From Undibacterium umbellatum (lineage in GTDB: Bacteria > Pseudomonadota > Gammaproteobacteria > Burkholderiales > Burkholderiaceae_D): a DNA stretch of 64,000 nt. The translations under genes and the position numbers were made by a program. Position 1 is the first letter of the stretch. Every line of letters starts with the position of its first letter. This document shows, one piece after another, positions 27,434 through 36,346 of this stretch. The stretch spans positions 62,001 through 126,000 of the forward strand of contig NZ_JACOFX010000001.1 in NCBI RefSeq assembly GCF_014284125.1, read 5' to 3'. A model generated the notes under the pieces. That model was not told the origin of the DNA, did not search any database, and saw only the letters and a list, made by a program, of their open reading frames with translations.

Positions 27434-27517
27434 ACGTCTTGGTAGATTAAACTAACGGGATTAACCCAAAAATGGTCTTTCCTTAATTAAACTTTATTTT
27501 ACTGCAACCAGAAGACT

Positions 27518-27718
27518 ATGAGCCACCCAGAACAAATACTACAACGCATTATCGAGCTCGAGGTAGAACATAGAGACCTGGATGTGGTAATTGAGACCCT
27601 GATTAAAGATCCCTGCCACGATGAACTGCAACTGCGTCGCCTGAAAAAAAGAAAACTGCAGTTAAAAGATCATATTACTTTGTTAAGAATGCAGCTGACG
27701 CCAGATGTCCCTGCATGA
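27518..27718 (+). CDS. YdcH-family (DUF465) small protein, 66 aa
   Basis: A short, charged, mostly helical protein with the typical YdcH pattern of a helical hairpin ending in LRRLKKRKLQLKDHI. Family members are common in proteobacteria and poorly characterised. It lies 47 bases upstream of the helicase gene on the same strand, which suggests cotranscription. Confidence 0.82.
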   Translation: MSHPEQILQRIIELEVEHRDLDVVIETLIKDPCHDELQLRRLKKRKLQLKDHITLLRMQLTPDVPA

Positions 27719-27765
27719 TTATCCACTTTTCCACGTCTTTGTAGTTAGTTTCTGATTGCCTCATT

Positions 27766-29754
27766 TTGACTGAATCACTCGCCACACCGAATGCAATTGG
27801 CATTCATGATGCTGAAGTAGAACATATTTTTGGCTTGACCGGACCATTGAGTGCCTCGGTGAAAGGCTATCGCCCGCGTCAGGCACAGACAGAGATGGCA
27901 AAAGCCATTGCCGATGCCATCGCCGGGCAAACAACCCTGCTGGCAGAGGCAGGCACAGGCACGGGAAAAACCTATGCTTATCTGACCCCGGCATTGCTGT
28001 GGGGTGGCAAGGTCATCGTTTCTACAGGAACCAAAAATCTGCAAGATCAGTTGTTTCTGCGCGATATACCAACCATACGTAAAGTATTGAAGGCACCAGT
28101 ATCCATAGCCTTGCTGAAGGGCAGGGCAAATTATCTTTGCCACTACCATCTGGAAAGAACCATACAAAACGGCAGGCTCAGTTCGCGTGAAGATGTTGGC
28201 TATTTGCGTGATATAGGTCGTTTCATTAAAACAACAATGACTGGCGACAAGGCAGAGTTGGCGCGCGTGCCGGAAAACGCCTCAGTCTGGAGCCTGGTGA
28301 CTTCGACCAAGGACACCTGCATGGGGTCAGAGTGCCAGTATTATCAAGACTGCTTTGTCATGAAAGCACGAAAGGAAGCGCAACAGGCAGATGTGGTCGT
28401 GGTCAATCACCACTTGTTTTTTGCTGATGTGGCCCTGAAAGATACGGGCATTGCAGAGCTGTTGCCGTCTGCAAATACAGTCATCTTTGATGAAGCGCAT
28501 CAATTGCCGGAAACGGCCACCCTGTTTTTTGGCGAAACGGTCTCGACTTCGCAAGTGCTGGAGCTTTGCCGTGATGTGTTGGCAGAAGGTTTGTCACATG
28601 CACGTGACGGGGCAGAGTGGGCCAAGCTGGTAGCTCCTGTAGAGCGTGCAGCGCGCGATTTGCGCCTGGCTTTTCCGCAAGACATCGTACGCTATTCCAT
28701 AGACCAGATCGCGCTTTCCAGCCCCTTCTTTGAAGCACTGGAAACCTTGAAATCCACGATGGATGAGATGATTGCGGTGCTGGAAAAGCAGGCAGAGCGC
28801 GCTGAAACATTGGAACAATGCCGGGCACGTTCCATTTTGCTGGCGGAGCAATATGAAAAATGGAATGCCGCAGATGATGGAAAATCTGGCGATTATGTTT
28901 TGTGGGTAGAGGCTTTTTCCACTTCTCTGCAATTGCACCGCACACCTTTATCAATAGCTCCCATATTTAACAAGCAGCGTGAAGGCGTGCCGCGTACCTG
29001 GATTTTCACTTCAGCCACCATGGCGGTCAAGAATGACTTCAGCCACTATGTCTCGCAAATGGGTTTGTGGGATCAGCCAGCCCGCACCTGGCCTAGTCCC
29101 TTTAATTATCAGGAGCAGGGCTTCTTGTATGTACCAAATGGCATGCCACAGCCTAACTCCTACGAATACATGGATGCGGTAATCGATGCAGCATTGCCCG
29201 TCATAGAGGCTGCCGGTGGCAAGACTTTCTTGTTGTGTACCACCTTGAAAGCAGTGAAACACAGCGCCGAGCGTTTGCGGGATGAGTTTCAAAAACGTGG
29301 CCTGGATTTCCCTTTATTCATTCATGGTGATGCAGGGCGAACTGAATTGCTTGATCGATTCCGTGCGGCGGGCAATGGTGTCCTTATCGGCAGTCAAAGT
29401 TTTTGGGAGGGGGTGGATGTGCGTGGCGATGCCTTGTCTCTGGTGATTATCGATAAACTGCCTTTCGCACCACCTGATGACCCTGTCTTGTCTGCCCGAA
29501 TTGCGGCAATGGAGAAAAAAGGCCTGAATGGCTTCGTTCATCATCAATTGCCGGAAGCGATTATCAACCTTAAGCAAGGTGCAGGTCGCTTGATTCGTGA
29601 CGAGGGTGATAAAGGAGTATTGATGATTTGCGATCCAAGACTGATCTCAAAACCTTATGGCAAGCGCATCTGGCAAAGCCTGCCAAGCTTTGCACGTACC
29701 AGGGAATTGGCAGAAGTGCAGGCTTTTTTCAAAAAAATCAGAAATCCCGGTTAA
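27766..29754 (+). CDS. yoaA: ATP-dependent DNA helicase, YoaA/DinG type
   Basis: This 662-residue XPD-like superfamily 2 helicase has Walker A (AEAGTGTGKT), DEAH box (VIFDEAHQLPE) and late motifs (IGSQSFWEGVDVRGD, QGAGRLIRD). An iron-sulfur cluster is indicated by Cys in NYLCHYH and in CMGSECQYYQDC. It unwinds damaged or G-rich DNA or R-loops, by family. The start is a TTG at 27766 with a weak ribosome site; no in-frame ATG lies near the expected N-terminus. The length (YoaA about 636) and the absence of an exonuclease domain favour YoaA over longer DinG forms. Confidence 0.88.
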   Translation: MTESLATPNAIGIHDAEVEHIFGLTGPLSASVKGYRPRQAQTEMAKAIADAIAGQTTLLAEAGTGTGKTYAYLTPALLWGGKVIVSTGTKNLQDQLFLRDIPTIRKVLKAPVSIALLKGRANYLCHYHLERTIQNGRLSSREDVGYLRDIGRFIKTTMTGDKAELARVPENASVWSLVTSTKDTCMGSECQYYQDCFVMKARKEAQQADVVVVNHHLFFADVALKDTGIAELLPSANTVIFDEAHQLPETATLFFGETVSTSQVLELCRDVLAEGLSHARDGAEWAKLVAPVERAARDLRLAFPQDIVRYSIDQIALSSPFFEALETLKSTMDEMIAVLEKQAERAETLEQCRARSILLAEQYEKWNAADDGKSGDYVLWVEAFSTSLQLHRTPLSIAPIFNKQREGVPRTWIFTSATMAVKNDFSHYVSQMGLWDQPARTWPSPFNYQEQGFLYVPNGMPQPNSYEYMDAVIDAALPVIEAAGGKTFLLCTTLKAVKHSAERLRDEFQKRGLDFPLFIHGDAGRTELLDRFRAAGNGVLIGSQSFWEGVDVRGDALSLVIIDKLPFAPPDDPVLSARIAAMEKKGLNGFVHHQLPEAIINLKQGAGRLIRDEGDKGVLMICDPRLISKPYGKRIWQSLPSFARTRELAEVQAFFKKIRNPG

Positions 29755-29799
29755 GCAAGAATTGCGCAGCACATTTGAGACACTTGCTGTACCTAGGTA

Positions 29800-29831
29800 A
29801 AAAAGCAGCACTGAAAACAGTGCTGCTTTTT
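29800..29831 (+). terminator. Rho-independent terminator after the helicase gene
   Basis: A perfect 14-bp stem AAAAAGCAGCACTG / CAGTGCTGCTTTTT closes an AAAA loop. It ends two bases before a 149-bp near-palindrome. Confidence 0.93.
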
Positions 29832-29832
29832 G

Positions 29833-29981
29833 CTAAGTACCTGTTTACGATCTTACTGCGCGAGCGTGATCGGGGCTCATGTGCAGCTCAAAATGCTCAT
29901 GTACTAGAGTGCATTCCGCTTTTTGCGCTGATCTTCACTCCGACGGAGCACGCTCGCTACAGATCGCAAACAGGTTCTAAG
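29833..29981. repeat. 149-bp imperfect palindrome (MITE- or REP-like element)
   Basis: The two halves are imperfect reverse complements with their centre near 29907: CTAAGTACCTGTTT at the left end matches CTTAGAACCTGTTT on the opposite strand at the right end, followed by shared CGATCT and GCGAGCGTG. The inner part (AGCTCAAAATG / AGCGCAAAAAG) also pairs. It has no coding capacity, sits between a terminator and the stop of the M13 gene, and looks like a degenerate non-autonomous mobile element or a dispersed intergenic repeat. Confidence 0.7.
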
Positions 29982-29996
29982 TCAACTGCACTTGGA

Positions 29997-32060
29997 TTAC
30001 CAGATACTTACGCGCTCGGTTGGTGCCAAGAACATCTTGTCACCTTCCTTGAGTTTGTAGGCATCATAGAAGCCAGGCATATTGCGCAAAGTACCGTTAG
30101 CACGGATTTCTCCCGGGGAGTGCGGGTCCGTTTTCAATTGCACTATCATCGACGCTTCTCGCATCTTGCCGCGCCATACCTGGGCAAAACCCATGAAGAA
30201 ACGCTGATCACCAGTCAAACCACCGATCACTGGTGCAGGCTTGCCACCCAAAGATAATTTATAAGCTTTGTAAGCAATCGCCAGACCTGAGTTATCTGCA
30301 ATGTTTTCGCCCAAAGTCAGTTCGCCATTGACGTTGTAACCAGGAATAGGGCTGAAGGCGCTATATTGCTTAACCAGCACTGCAGTTTTAGCAGCAAACT
30401 TTGCGTGATCTTCCTTGGTCCACCAGTCGCGCAAATTGCCCTTGCCGTCATATTGCGCGCCCTGGTCATCAAAACCATGGCTAATTTCATGGCCGATGAC
30501 TGCACCGATGCCGCCGTAGTTGACTGCATCGTCAGCCTTTGCATTGAAGAATGGCGGTTGCAGGATCGCCGCAGGGAAGACGATCTCGTTAAGCTCTGGA
30601 TTGTAATAAGCGTTGACAGTTTGTGGCGTCATGCCCCATTCATCGCGATCTACCGGTTTGCCCAATTTATTCAATTCAAATTGGGCAGCATACATGCGCG
30701 CATTACGCAAATTGCCTAAAGCATCTCCTTTGGTGATATTCAGGCCAGAATAGTCGCGCCATTTGTTTGGATAGCCAATCTTGGGCATGAAAGTCGCCAG
30801 TTTTGCCTGGGCTTCTTTCTTGGTTTCCGGGCTCATCCAGTCCAGAGTATCTATGCTTTGCTTGTAGGCCAGCAGCAGATTGCCAACCAGTTTTTCCATT
30901 TTGGCTTTGCTTTCAGCCGGGAAATGCTTGGCCACATACATCTTGCCTAAACTTTCACCTAGTGCTGAATCAGCCAAGCGCACGCCACGTTTCCAGCGCG
31001 GCTCTTGTGCTGGAACTCCGCGCAAGGTGGTGGAGTTAAATGCAAAGTTTTCATCGCTAAACTGTGCCGGGAGTTGACCCGCTGCAGAGCGCAAGATGTG
31101 CCATTTGAAATAGGTTTTCAGTTTATCGAGCGAAGTCTCTTGCAGAATTTTGCTCAAACCGGAAAGATAGCTGGGTTGACTGACGATAATATAATCGATC
31201 TTGCCTTTGACGCCGAGATCACTCAAATAAGCATTCCAGTCGTAACCTGGGGTAAGCGTATCGAGTTTGTTGATCTCGATTTTATTGTAAGCCTTGACTG
31301 GGTCGCGTAATTCAACCTTGGTCCATTGCACTTTGGCCATGTCAGTTTCCAGTGCCATAATGTCTGCCGCATGTTTTGCGGCATCCTTATCACCGGACAT
31401 GGACAACATTTTTTCTATATGGGTCAGATACTTGGCGCGATACTCTTTCAATTTCGCATCGTCATTGTTGAGGTAGTAATCACGATCAGGCAGGCCCAGA
31501 CCGGATTGGACAATGTCAAGGACATATTTGGTCGAGTCTTTATTATCCTGATGAATTTGCAGGTCATATGGTGCACCTATGCTGGCACGATTCAGCCAAG
31601 CCATCAAGCCAGGAATTTGTTTTTTGTCTGTCATGCCATCTACTTTGGCAAATTCAGCTTGCAAAGGTTTCAAACCCAGTGAGTCGATTTGGGCAGTATC
31701 CATATAACTTGCGTACATATCCCCTATTTTTTGCGCATCTGTACCAGGTTTATTTTTTGCTTTTGCCAAACCTTCGATTAGAGCATGCAAGCGCGGGATA
31801 GTCGCTTCGCGCAAGTCGATGAAAGCACCAGCAGAAGATTTATCAGAGGCGATTTCCGTGTTTTTTAACCAGCTACCATTCACATGGCGAAAAAAGTCAT
31901 CTTGGGCGCGGACCGCGGCATCATTATGCTTGGAATCTATGCCGGACAATAAGACCGATGCTGCAGATGCTGTTTTCACTGGTTCTGCGGCTGTCGCGAG
32001 TTGACTGCCAACAGTACCGGCGATCATCAGCGCGATAGCGCTAAGTACTTGTGCTTTCAC
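29997..32060 (-). CDS. pepO: M13 family zinc metallopeptidase (PepO/neprilysin-like)
   Basis: The 687-residue protein has a signal peptide (MKAQVLSAIALMIAGTVGS, cut near ATA-AE), the zinc motif H524-EIS-H528, the downstream GENIADNSG with the third ligand Glu, the NAYYNPELNEIVFPA substrate-binding segment and the conserved C-terminal Trp. It cleaves oligopeptides in the periplasm or outside. It lies 150 bases downstream of the dpp operon on the same strand, fitting a role in breaking peptides for uptake. Confidence 0.93.
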   Translation of the reverse strand: MKAQVLSAIALMIAGTVGSQLATAAEPVKTASAASVLLSGIDSKHNDAAVRAQDDFFRHVNGSWLKNTEIASDKSSAGAFIDLREATIPRLHALIEGLAKAKNKPGTDAQKIGDMYASYMDTAQIDSLGLKPLQAEFAKVDGMTDKKQIPGLMAWLNRASIGAPYDLQIHQDNKDSTKYVLDIVQSGLGLPDRDYYLNNDDAKLKEYRAKYLTHIEKMLSMSGDKDAAKHAADIMALETDMAKVQWTKVELRDPVKAYNKIEINKLDTLTPGYDWNAYLSDLGVKGKIDYIIVSQPSYLSGLSKILQETSLDKLKTYFKWHILRSAAGQLPAQFSDENFAFNSTTLRGVPAQEPRWKRGVRLADSALGESLGKMYVAKHFPAESKAKMEKLVGNLLLAYKQSIDTLDWMSPETKKEAQAKLATFMPKIGYPNKWRDYSGLNITKGDALGNLRNARMYAAQFELNKLGKPVDRDEWGMTPQTVNAYYNPELNEIVFPAAILQPPFFNAKADDAVNYGGIGAVIGHEISHGFDDQGAQYDGKGNLRDWWTKEDHAKFAAKTAVLVKQYSAFSPIPGYNVNGELTLGENIADNSGLAIAYKAYKLSLGGKPAPVIGGLTGDQRFFMGFAQVWRGKMREASMIVQLKTDPHSPGEIRANGTLRNMPGFYDAYKLKEGDKMFLAPTERVSIW

Positions 32061-32210
32061 TTGGGGTCTCCTGGGAGTGAAGGTGAGGTTAAAAATAAGG
32101 CAACCGTCAAGGCTGCCCTGGAAATTGCTGCATTAAAGCTGTTGCAACAGTTCCCGAGCCTGAATAAGACTGCGAGAGTTTAACGAAGTTCGCCGGATTT
32201 AGTAAAAGTT

Positions 32211-33200
32211 TTAGATAATTTCTTCCACTCGATGACATGCCACGAGCCGGTTGTCAAAGGGACGCAATACAGGTATTTCTTGACGGCATCTTTCATTCGC
32301 ATGGGGACAGCGATTATTGAAGGCACATCCTGGTGGTGGGGCCAGCGGTGAAGGCAATTCGCCGTCCAGCATCATCTTCTGTTGGCGCTGTGCCGGGTCT
32401 ATCCTCGGCGTTGATGCCAGCAATGCCTTGGTGTAAGGGTGTAGCGGGCGCTGGAAAATACTTTGCTTGTCGCCATGTTCTACGGTTTTCCCCAGGTACA
32501 TGACCAGAACATCGTTGGCTATATGTTCAACTACCGACAGGTTATGTGAGATGAACAGGTAGGCAACACCGTTTTGTTGCTGTAAATCCATTAATAAGTT
32601 CAAGACTTGTGCCTGAATAGATACATCCAGTGCAGAGACTGGTTCATCGGCGACGATGACTTCAGGATCAAGCATGAGTGCCCGGGCGATCGCTATGCGC
32701 TGCCTTTGCCCACCTGAAAACATATGAGGATAGCGCCCGTAATGTTCCGGACGTAGCCCCACTTGCGTCATCATCGCCCTGGCTTTTTCTTCCCGCTCTT
32801 TAGCTGACAGATGGGTGTTGATGATCAATGGCTCTTCCAGCATTGCACCGACTTTTTTCCGGGGATTCAAGCTGGCATAAGGGTTTTGGAACACCATTTG
32901 CACCAGAGGCCGCACTTGTTTGAGTGTGAGCTTATCTGCATGCGCAATATTTTTGCCACCCATCCACAACTCGCCACTGCTGGGTGTCTCTATCATGGTG
33001 ATCTGGCGGGCTAGGGTAGATTTGCCGCAGCCAGACTCACCAACCACGGCCAGGGTTTTGCCTGCAGTCAGATGGAAAGATACGCCGTCCAGCGCCTTTG
33101 CCATTGCCTTGGGTTTGAGAAAGCCTTGCGACACTGCGTAATGCTTGGCCAGATTCTTTGCTTCCAGTAATACGGGAGTCGTAGTGGTATTTTGCATCAT
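32211..33200 (-). CDS. dppF: Dipeptide ABC transporter ATP-binding protein DppF
   Basis: The 329-residue ATPase has Walker [10 protein letters not shown], signature FSGGQRQR, Walker [14 protein letters not shown] and the Opp/Dpp-type C-terminal extension with Cys ([15 protein letters not shown]). It powers peptide import with DppD. Its start overlaps the dppD stop by 4 bases, so translation is coupled. Confidence 0.92.
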   Translation of the reverse strand: MMQNTTTTPVLLEAKNLAKHYAVSQGFLKPKAMAKALDGVSFHLTAGKTLAVVGESGCGKSTLARQITMIETPSSGELWMGGKNIAHADKLTLKQVRPLVQMVFQNPYASLNPRKKVGAMLEEPLIINTHLSAKEREEKARAMMTQVGLRPEHYGRYPHMFSGGQRQRIAIARALMLDPEVIVADEPVSALDVSIQAQVLNLLMDLQQQNGVAYLFISHNLSVVEHIANDVLVMYLGKTVEHGDKQSIFQRPLHPYTKALLASTPRIDPAQRQQKMMLDGELPSPLAPPPGCAFNNRCPHANERCRQEIPVLRPFDNRLVACHRVEEII

Positions 33201-34213
33201 GCTGCCTGATCAATTTGTGGTGCTTGCCATCCATTCCCTGGCACGCCTTGCGCATCCAGAGGGAAGTGACAACGTACCTGGGCATTAGGCTGTCCTTGCA
33301 ATTGCGGCCGGTCAGTTTGGCAGTGCTCAGTCGCATAACTGCAGCGCGGTGCCAGCAAGCAACCTGTTGGCCTGTCATAAAGGCCAGGGACTACGCCAGG
33401 TATGGTTTGCAGGCGCGCCTTGCCCAGGTTATGTTCAGGAAGGGCCGCCAGCAAAGCTTGGGTGTAAGGATGTCTTGGGGTATTGAATATTTCTGGCACA
33501 GTGCCAGTTTCCAGCACTTGCCCGGCATACATCACCACAACGCGCTTGGCAGTCTGTGCGACAACGGCCAGGTCATGGGTGATCAACATCAATGCCATGC
33601 CACGCTCACTCTGTAATTGCAGTAGTAATTCCAGCATTTGCGCCTGTACTGTAACATCCAGTGCTGTCGTTGGTTCATCCGCGATCAGCAGGCGCGGGTT
33701 GCAGGCGATAGCGATGGCGACCATGACACGCTGACTCATGCCTCCAGAGAGTTGGTGCGGATAGGCATTCATGCGCCTTTCCGGGTCTGGGATGTCAACT
33801 TGCTTCAATAATGCCAATGCTTTGGCGCGCAAGTCTTTTTCCTTGCCACCCTGATGCAGGCGCAGGGTTTCCATCAACTGAAAAGCCACGGTGTAGCAAG
33901 GGTTAAGACTGGTCATGGGATCCTGGAAGATCATGGCGATATCCTTGCCCAATAGTTGCCGTCTTTCTTTGTCCTTCATTTTCAGCAGGTCGCGGCCATC
34001 GAATTCCATTTGATCGGCACGCACACGTCCAGGGAAGTCGATCAGGCCCATCAGAGCCAGGGAAGTCACGCTTTTACCCGATCCTGATTCACCGACGATG
34101 CCAACTACTTCACCTTGTTCTATGAAAAGATCAAGACCATCAACAGCCTTGAATGGCTGAGTTTCCGAGCCAAATTCAACGCGCAAATTTTTAATATCCA
34201 ATAATGGTTTCAT
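33197..34213 (-). CDS. dppD: Dipeptide ABC transporter ATP-binding protein DppD
   Basis: The 338-residue ATPase has Walker A GESGSGKS, signature LSGGMSQR, Walker [14 protein letters not shown] and the C-terminal Cys segment ([15 protein letters not shown]) of oligopeptide transporters. It lies 13 bases after dppC and overlaps dppF. Confidence 0.92.
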   Translation of the reverse strand: MKPLLDIKNLRVEFGSETQPFKAVDGLDLFIEQGEVVGIVGESGSGKSVTSLALMGLIDFPGRVRADQMEFDGRDLLKMKDKERRQLLGKDIAMIFQDPMTSLNPCYTVAFQLMETLRLHQGGKEKDLRAKALALLKQVDIPDPERRMNAYPHQLSGGMSQRVMVAIAIACNPRLLIADEPTTALDVTVQAQMLELLLQLQSERGMALMLITHDLAVVAQTAKRVVVMYAGQVLETGTVPEIFNTPRHPYTQALLAALPEHNLGKARLQTIPGVVPGLYDRPTGCLLAPRCSYATEHCQTDRPQLQGQPNAQVRCHFPLDAQGVPGNGWQAPQIDQAA

Positions 34214-34226
34214 GTTGAATCTTTGT

Positions 34227-35159
34227 TCAGCGTTTTAGCTTGGGGTCGAGTGCATCGCGCAAGCCATCACCCATGAGATTAAAGGCCAATACAGAAATCA
34301 GGATCGCCAGACCAGGGAAGGTGACAACCCACCAGGCGCTTTGTATGAATTCCATCGCACTGGCCAGCATAGAGCCCCATTCAGGTGTTGGGGGTTGCGC
34401 ACCAAGACCCAGAAAGCCCAGAGCTGCAGCATCCAGTATCGCCGTGGAAAATCCCAGCGTAGCCTGCACAATGATGGGGGCAGCACAGTTAGGTAGTACG
34501 CAATTGAACATCAGGCGCAAATTGCTGGCGCCAGCTATGCGGGAAGCATTGACGTAATCTTTGTTCAGCTCACCACTGACTGCTGCACGTGTCAGTCTGG
34601 CATACGACGGCATGAGGACGATGGCAATGGCATACATCGCATTCATCAGGCCTGGGCCTAGTATCGCTACTACAGCGATCGCCAGCAACAGACTGGGCAA
34701 AGCCTGCAGGATATCCATGAAGCGCACGATGATGGTTTCCAGCATGCGTGCAAAGCGCCCGGTCCAGCTACGGGAAAAACCGGCGATCAAGCCCAGGGTG
34801 ACGCCGACACTCATGGAAAGGGTAACTGATACCAGGCCTATGAACAGCGACAGGCGTGAGCCGTGAATTAAGCGAGACAGGATGTCGCGGCCAACCGGAT
34901 CAGTGCCAAGCAAAAATTTGCCACTGCCAGTGGCGGCCCAGGCTGGCGGCGTAAGCGTGGATTCCCTGAATTGTTCTATCGGGGAGTGTGGTGCTATCCA
35001 TTCTGCAAACAGCGCACAGAGACTGAGTATGCCCACCAGTACCAGGCCAATGACGGCACCACGGTTTTGTTTGAAATAGTGCCAGAACTCTACCAGTGGA
35101 TGAGGCGGCGACAAGTTGGCCGTGCTCACTGCATTAGCTGGCAAATTAGTATTGCTCAT
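34227..35159 (-). CDS. dppC: Dipeptide ABC transporter permease DppC
   Basis: The 310-residue inner-membrane permease has about six helices and the EAA-type loop contacting the ATPases ([21 protein letters not shown]). The Opp/DppC-type N-terminal helix and [18 protein letters not shown] segment are clear. It is the fourth-from-last gene order expected in dppABCDF. Confidence 0.92.
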   Translation of the reverse strand: MSNTNLPANAVSTANLSPPHPLVEFWHYFKQNRGAVIGLVLVGILSLCALFAEWIAPHSPIEQFRESTLTPPAWAATGSGKFLLGTDPVGRDILSRLIHGSRLSLFIGLVSVTLSMSVGVTLGLIAGFSRSWTGRFARMLETIIVRFMDILQALPSLLLAIAVVAILGPGLMNAMYAIAIVLMPSYARLTRAAVSGELNKDYVNASRIAGASNLRLMFNCVLPNCAAPIIVQATLGFSTAILDAAALGFLGLGAQPPTPEWGSMLASAMEFIQSAWWVVTFPGLAILISVLAFNLMGDGLRDALDPKLKR

Positions 35160-35207
35160 ATTTCTGCAATCAAATCTAATAAATGATGATGGGAGCGACG
35201 CATGATA

Positions 35208-36212
35208 TTAGTGGCGTATGCGTGGATTGATCACGCCGTACAGCACGTCAACAACCAGATTGACGGTGATGACGATGGTGGCGATCAATAATATCCCGCC
35301 TTGCACAGTTGGGTAATCACGCCTTTGTATCGCTTCAATCAGCCACTTGCCTATGCCTGGCCAGGAAAAAATGGTTTCAGTCAGGATGGCACCTGCCAGC
35401 AAGGTACCTACTTGCATGCCAATAACAGTGACGACCGGTATCAAGGCGTTGCGTAAGGCATGTACCCAGACTACCCGCATCCATGACATACCTTTGGCAC
35501 GTGCCGTGCGCACATAGTCTTCTTTAAGCACTTCCAGCATAGCAGAGCGGGTCATGCGGGCAATCACTGCCAGTGGGATAGTACCAAGGGCAATCGCAGG
35601 CAAAATCAGATGCATGACCGCTGATTTGAACGCACCTTCTTCACCTGACAGCAAGCTGTCAACCAGCATCAATCCTGTGACTGGCGGTAGATCAAACAGG
35701 ATATCAATGCGGCCAGATACTGGCGTCCAGCCCAGTGTCACAGAAAACATCAGTATGAGCAAGAGTGCCCACCAAAAGATAGGCATGGAATAGCCAGTCA
35801 GCGAGGCACCCATGACGGAATAATCAAGGAAAGTATTACGCTTTAATGCCGCCAATATGCCCGCTGGCAAGCCCAGGACAACCGCAAAAATAATCGCACA
35901 TAGCGACAATTCCAGCGTTGCCGGGAACAGTGTAAAGAACTCTTTGCTGACTAGCTCCTGAGTGATGATGGAGCGGCCCAGGTCACCTTGTATGACTTTA
36001 CCCAGATAAGAAAAATATTGTTGATAGAGTGGTTGATCCAGTCCATAAAGATGCATGAGACTGGCATACCGCTCCGGATCCATGCCGCGTTCACCCGTCA
36101 TGGCTTCTACTACATTACCTGGTATCAGGTGTATCAATGAAAAAACCAGCAGCGTGATGCCAAGGAAAGTGGGGATGACTACACCCAGGCGTCGAAAAAT
36201 AAAACCCAGCAT
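35208..36212 (-). CDS. dppB: Dipeptide ABC transporter permease DppB
   Basis: This permease of about 334 residues starts MLGFIFRRLGVVIPTFLGITLLVF, a hallmark of DppB/OppB; a longer start at 36233 is possible but unusual. It has six helices and the EAA loop YVRTARAKGMSWMRVVWVHALRNALIP. It is separated from dppA by 134 bases containing a hairpin. Confidence 0.92.
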   Translation of the reverse strand: MLGFIFRRLGVVIPTFLGITLLVFSLIHLIPGNVVEAMTGERGMDPERYASLMHLYGLDQPLYQQYFSYLGKVIQGDLGRSIITQELVSKEFFTLFPATLELSLCAIIFAVVLGLPAGILAALKRNTFLDYSVMGASLTGYSMPIFWWALLLILMFSVTLGWTPVSGRIDILFDLPPVTGLMLVDSLLSGEEGAFKSAVMHLILPAIALGTIPLAVIARMTRSAMLEVLKEDYVRTARAKGMSWMRVVWVHALRNALIPVVTVIGMQVGTLLAGAILTETIFSWPGIGKWLIEAIQRRDYPTVQGGILLIATIVITVNLVVDVLYGVINPRIRH

Positions 36213-36293
36213 CGAAAAACCTTTTGCAAGCAAAATTTAAACAGGATAACAAACAATTTCAGCAGATCTGAAAACAACGCTCCAGATACAAAG

Positions 36294-36333
36294 GTGGCAC
36301 CAATTTGCAAAAATTTTGCAAAATTGGCGCCAC
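36294..36333 (-). promoter_or_regulatory. Intercistronic hairpin between dppA and dppB
   Basis: GTGGCACCAATTTGCAAAA pairs with TTTTGCAAAATTGGCGCCAC with one mismatch and one bulge. There is no T tract after it on the minus strand, so it is more likely an mRNA-stabilising or partial attenuating structure that lets DppA be made in excess over the membrane parts. Confidence 0.6.
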
Positions 36334-36346
36334 ATTTCGGTATTAC

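Noticed and set aside
29628-30257. 209-residue plus-strand ORF over the helicase end and palindrome
   Set aside because: It crosses a strong terminator, a palindrome and the antisense of the M13 gene; chance frame.
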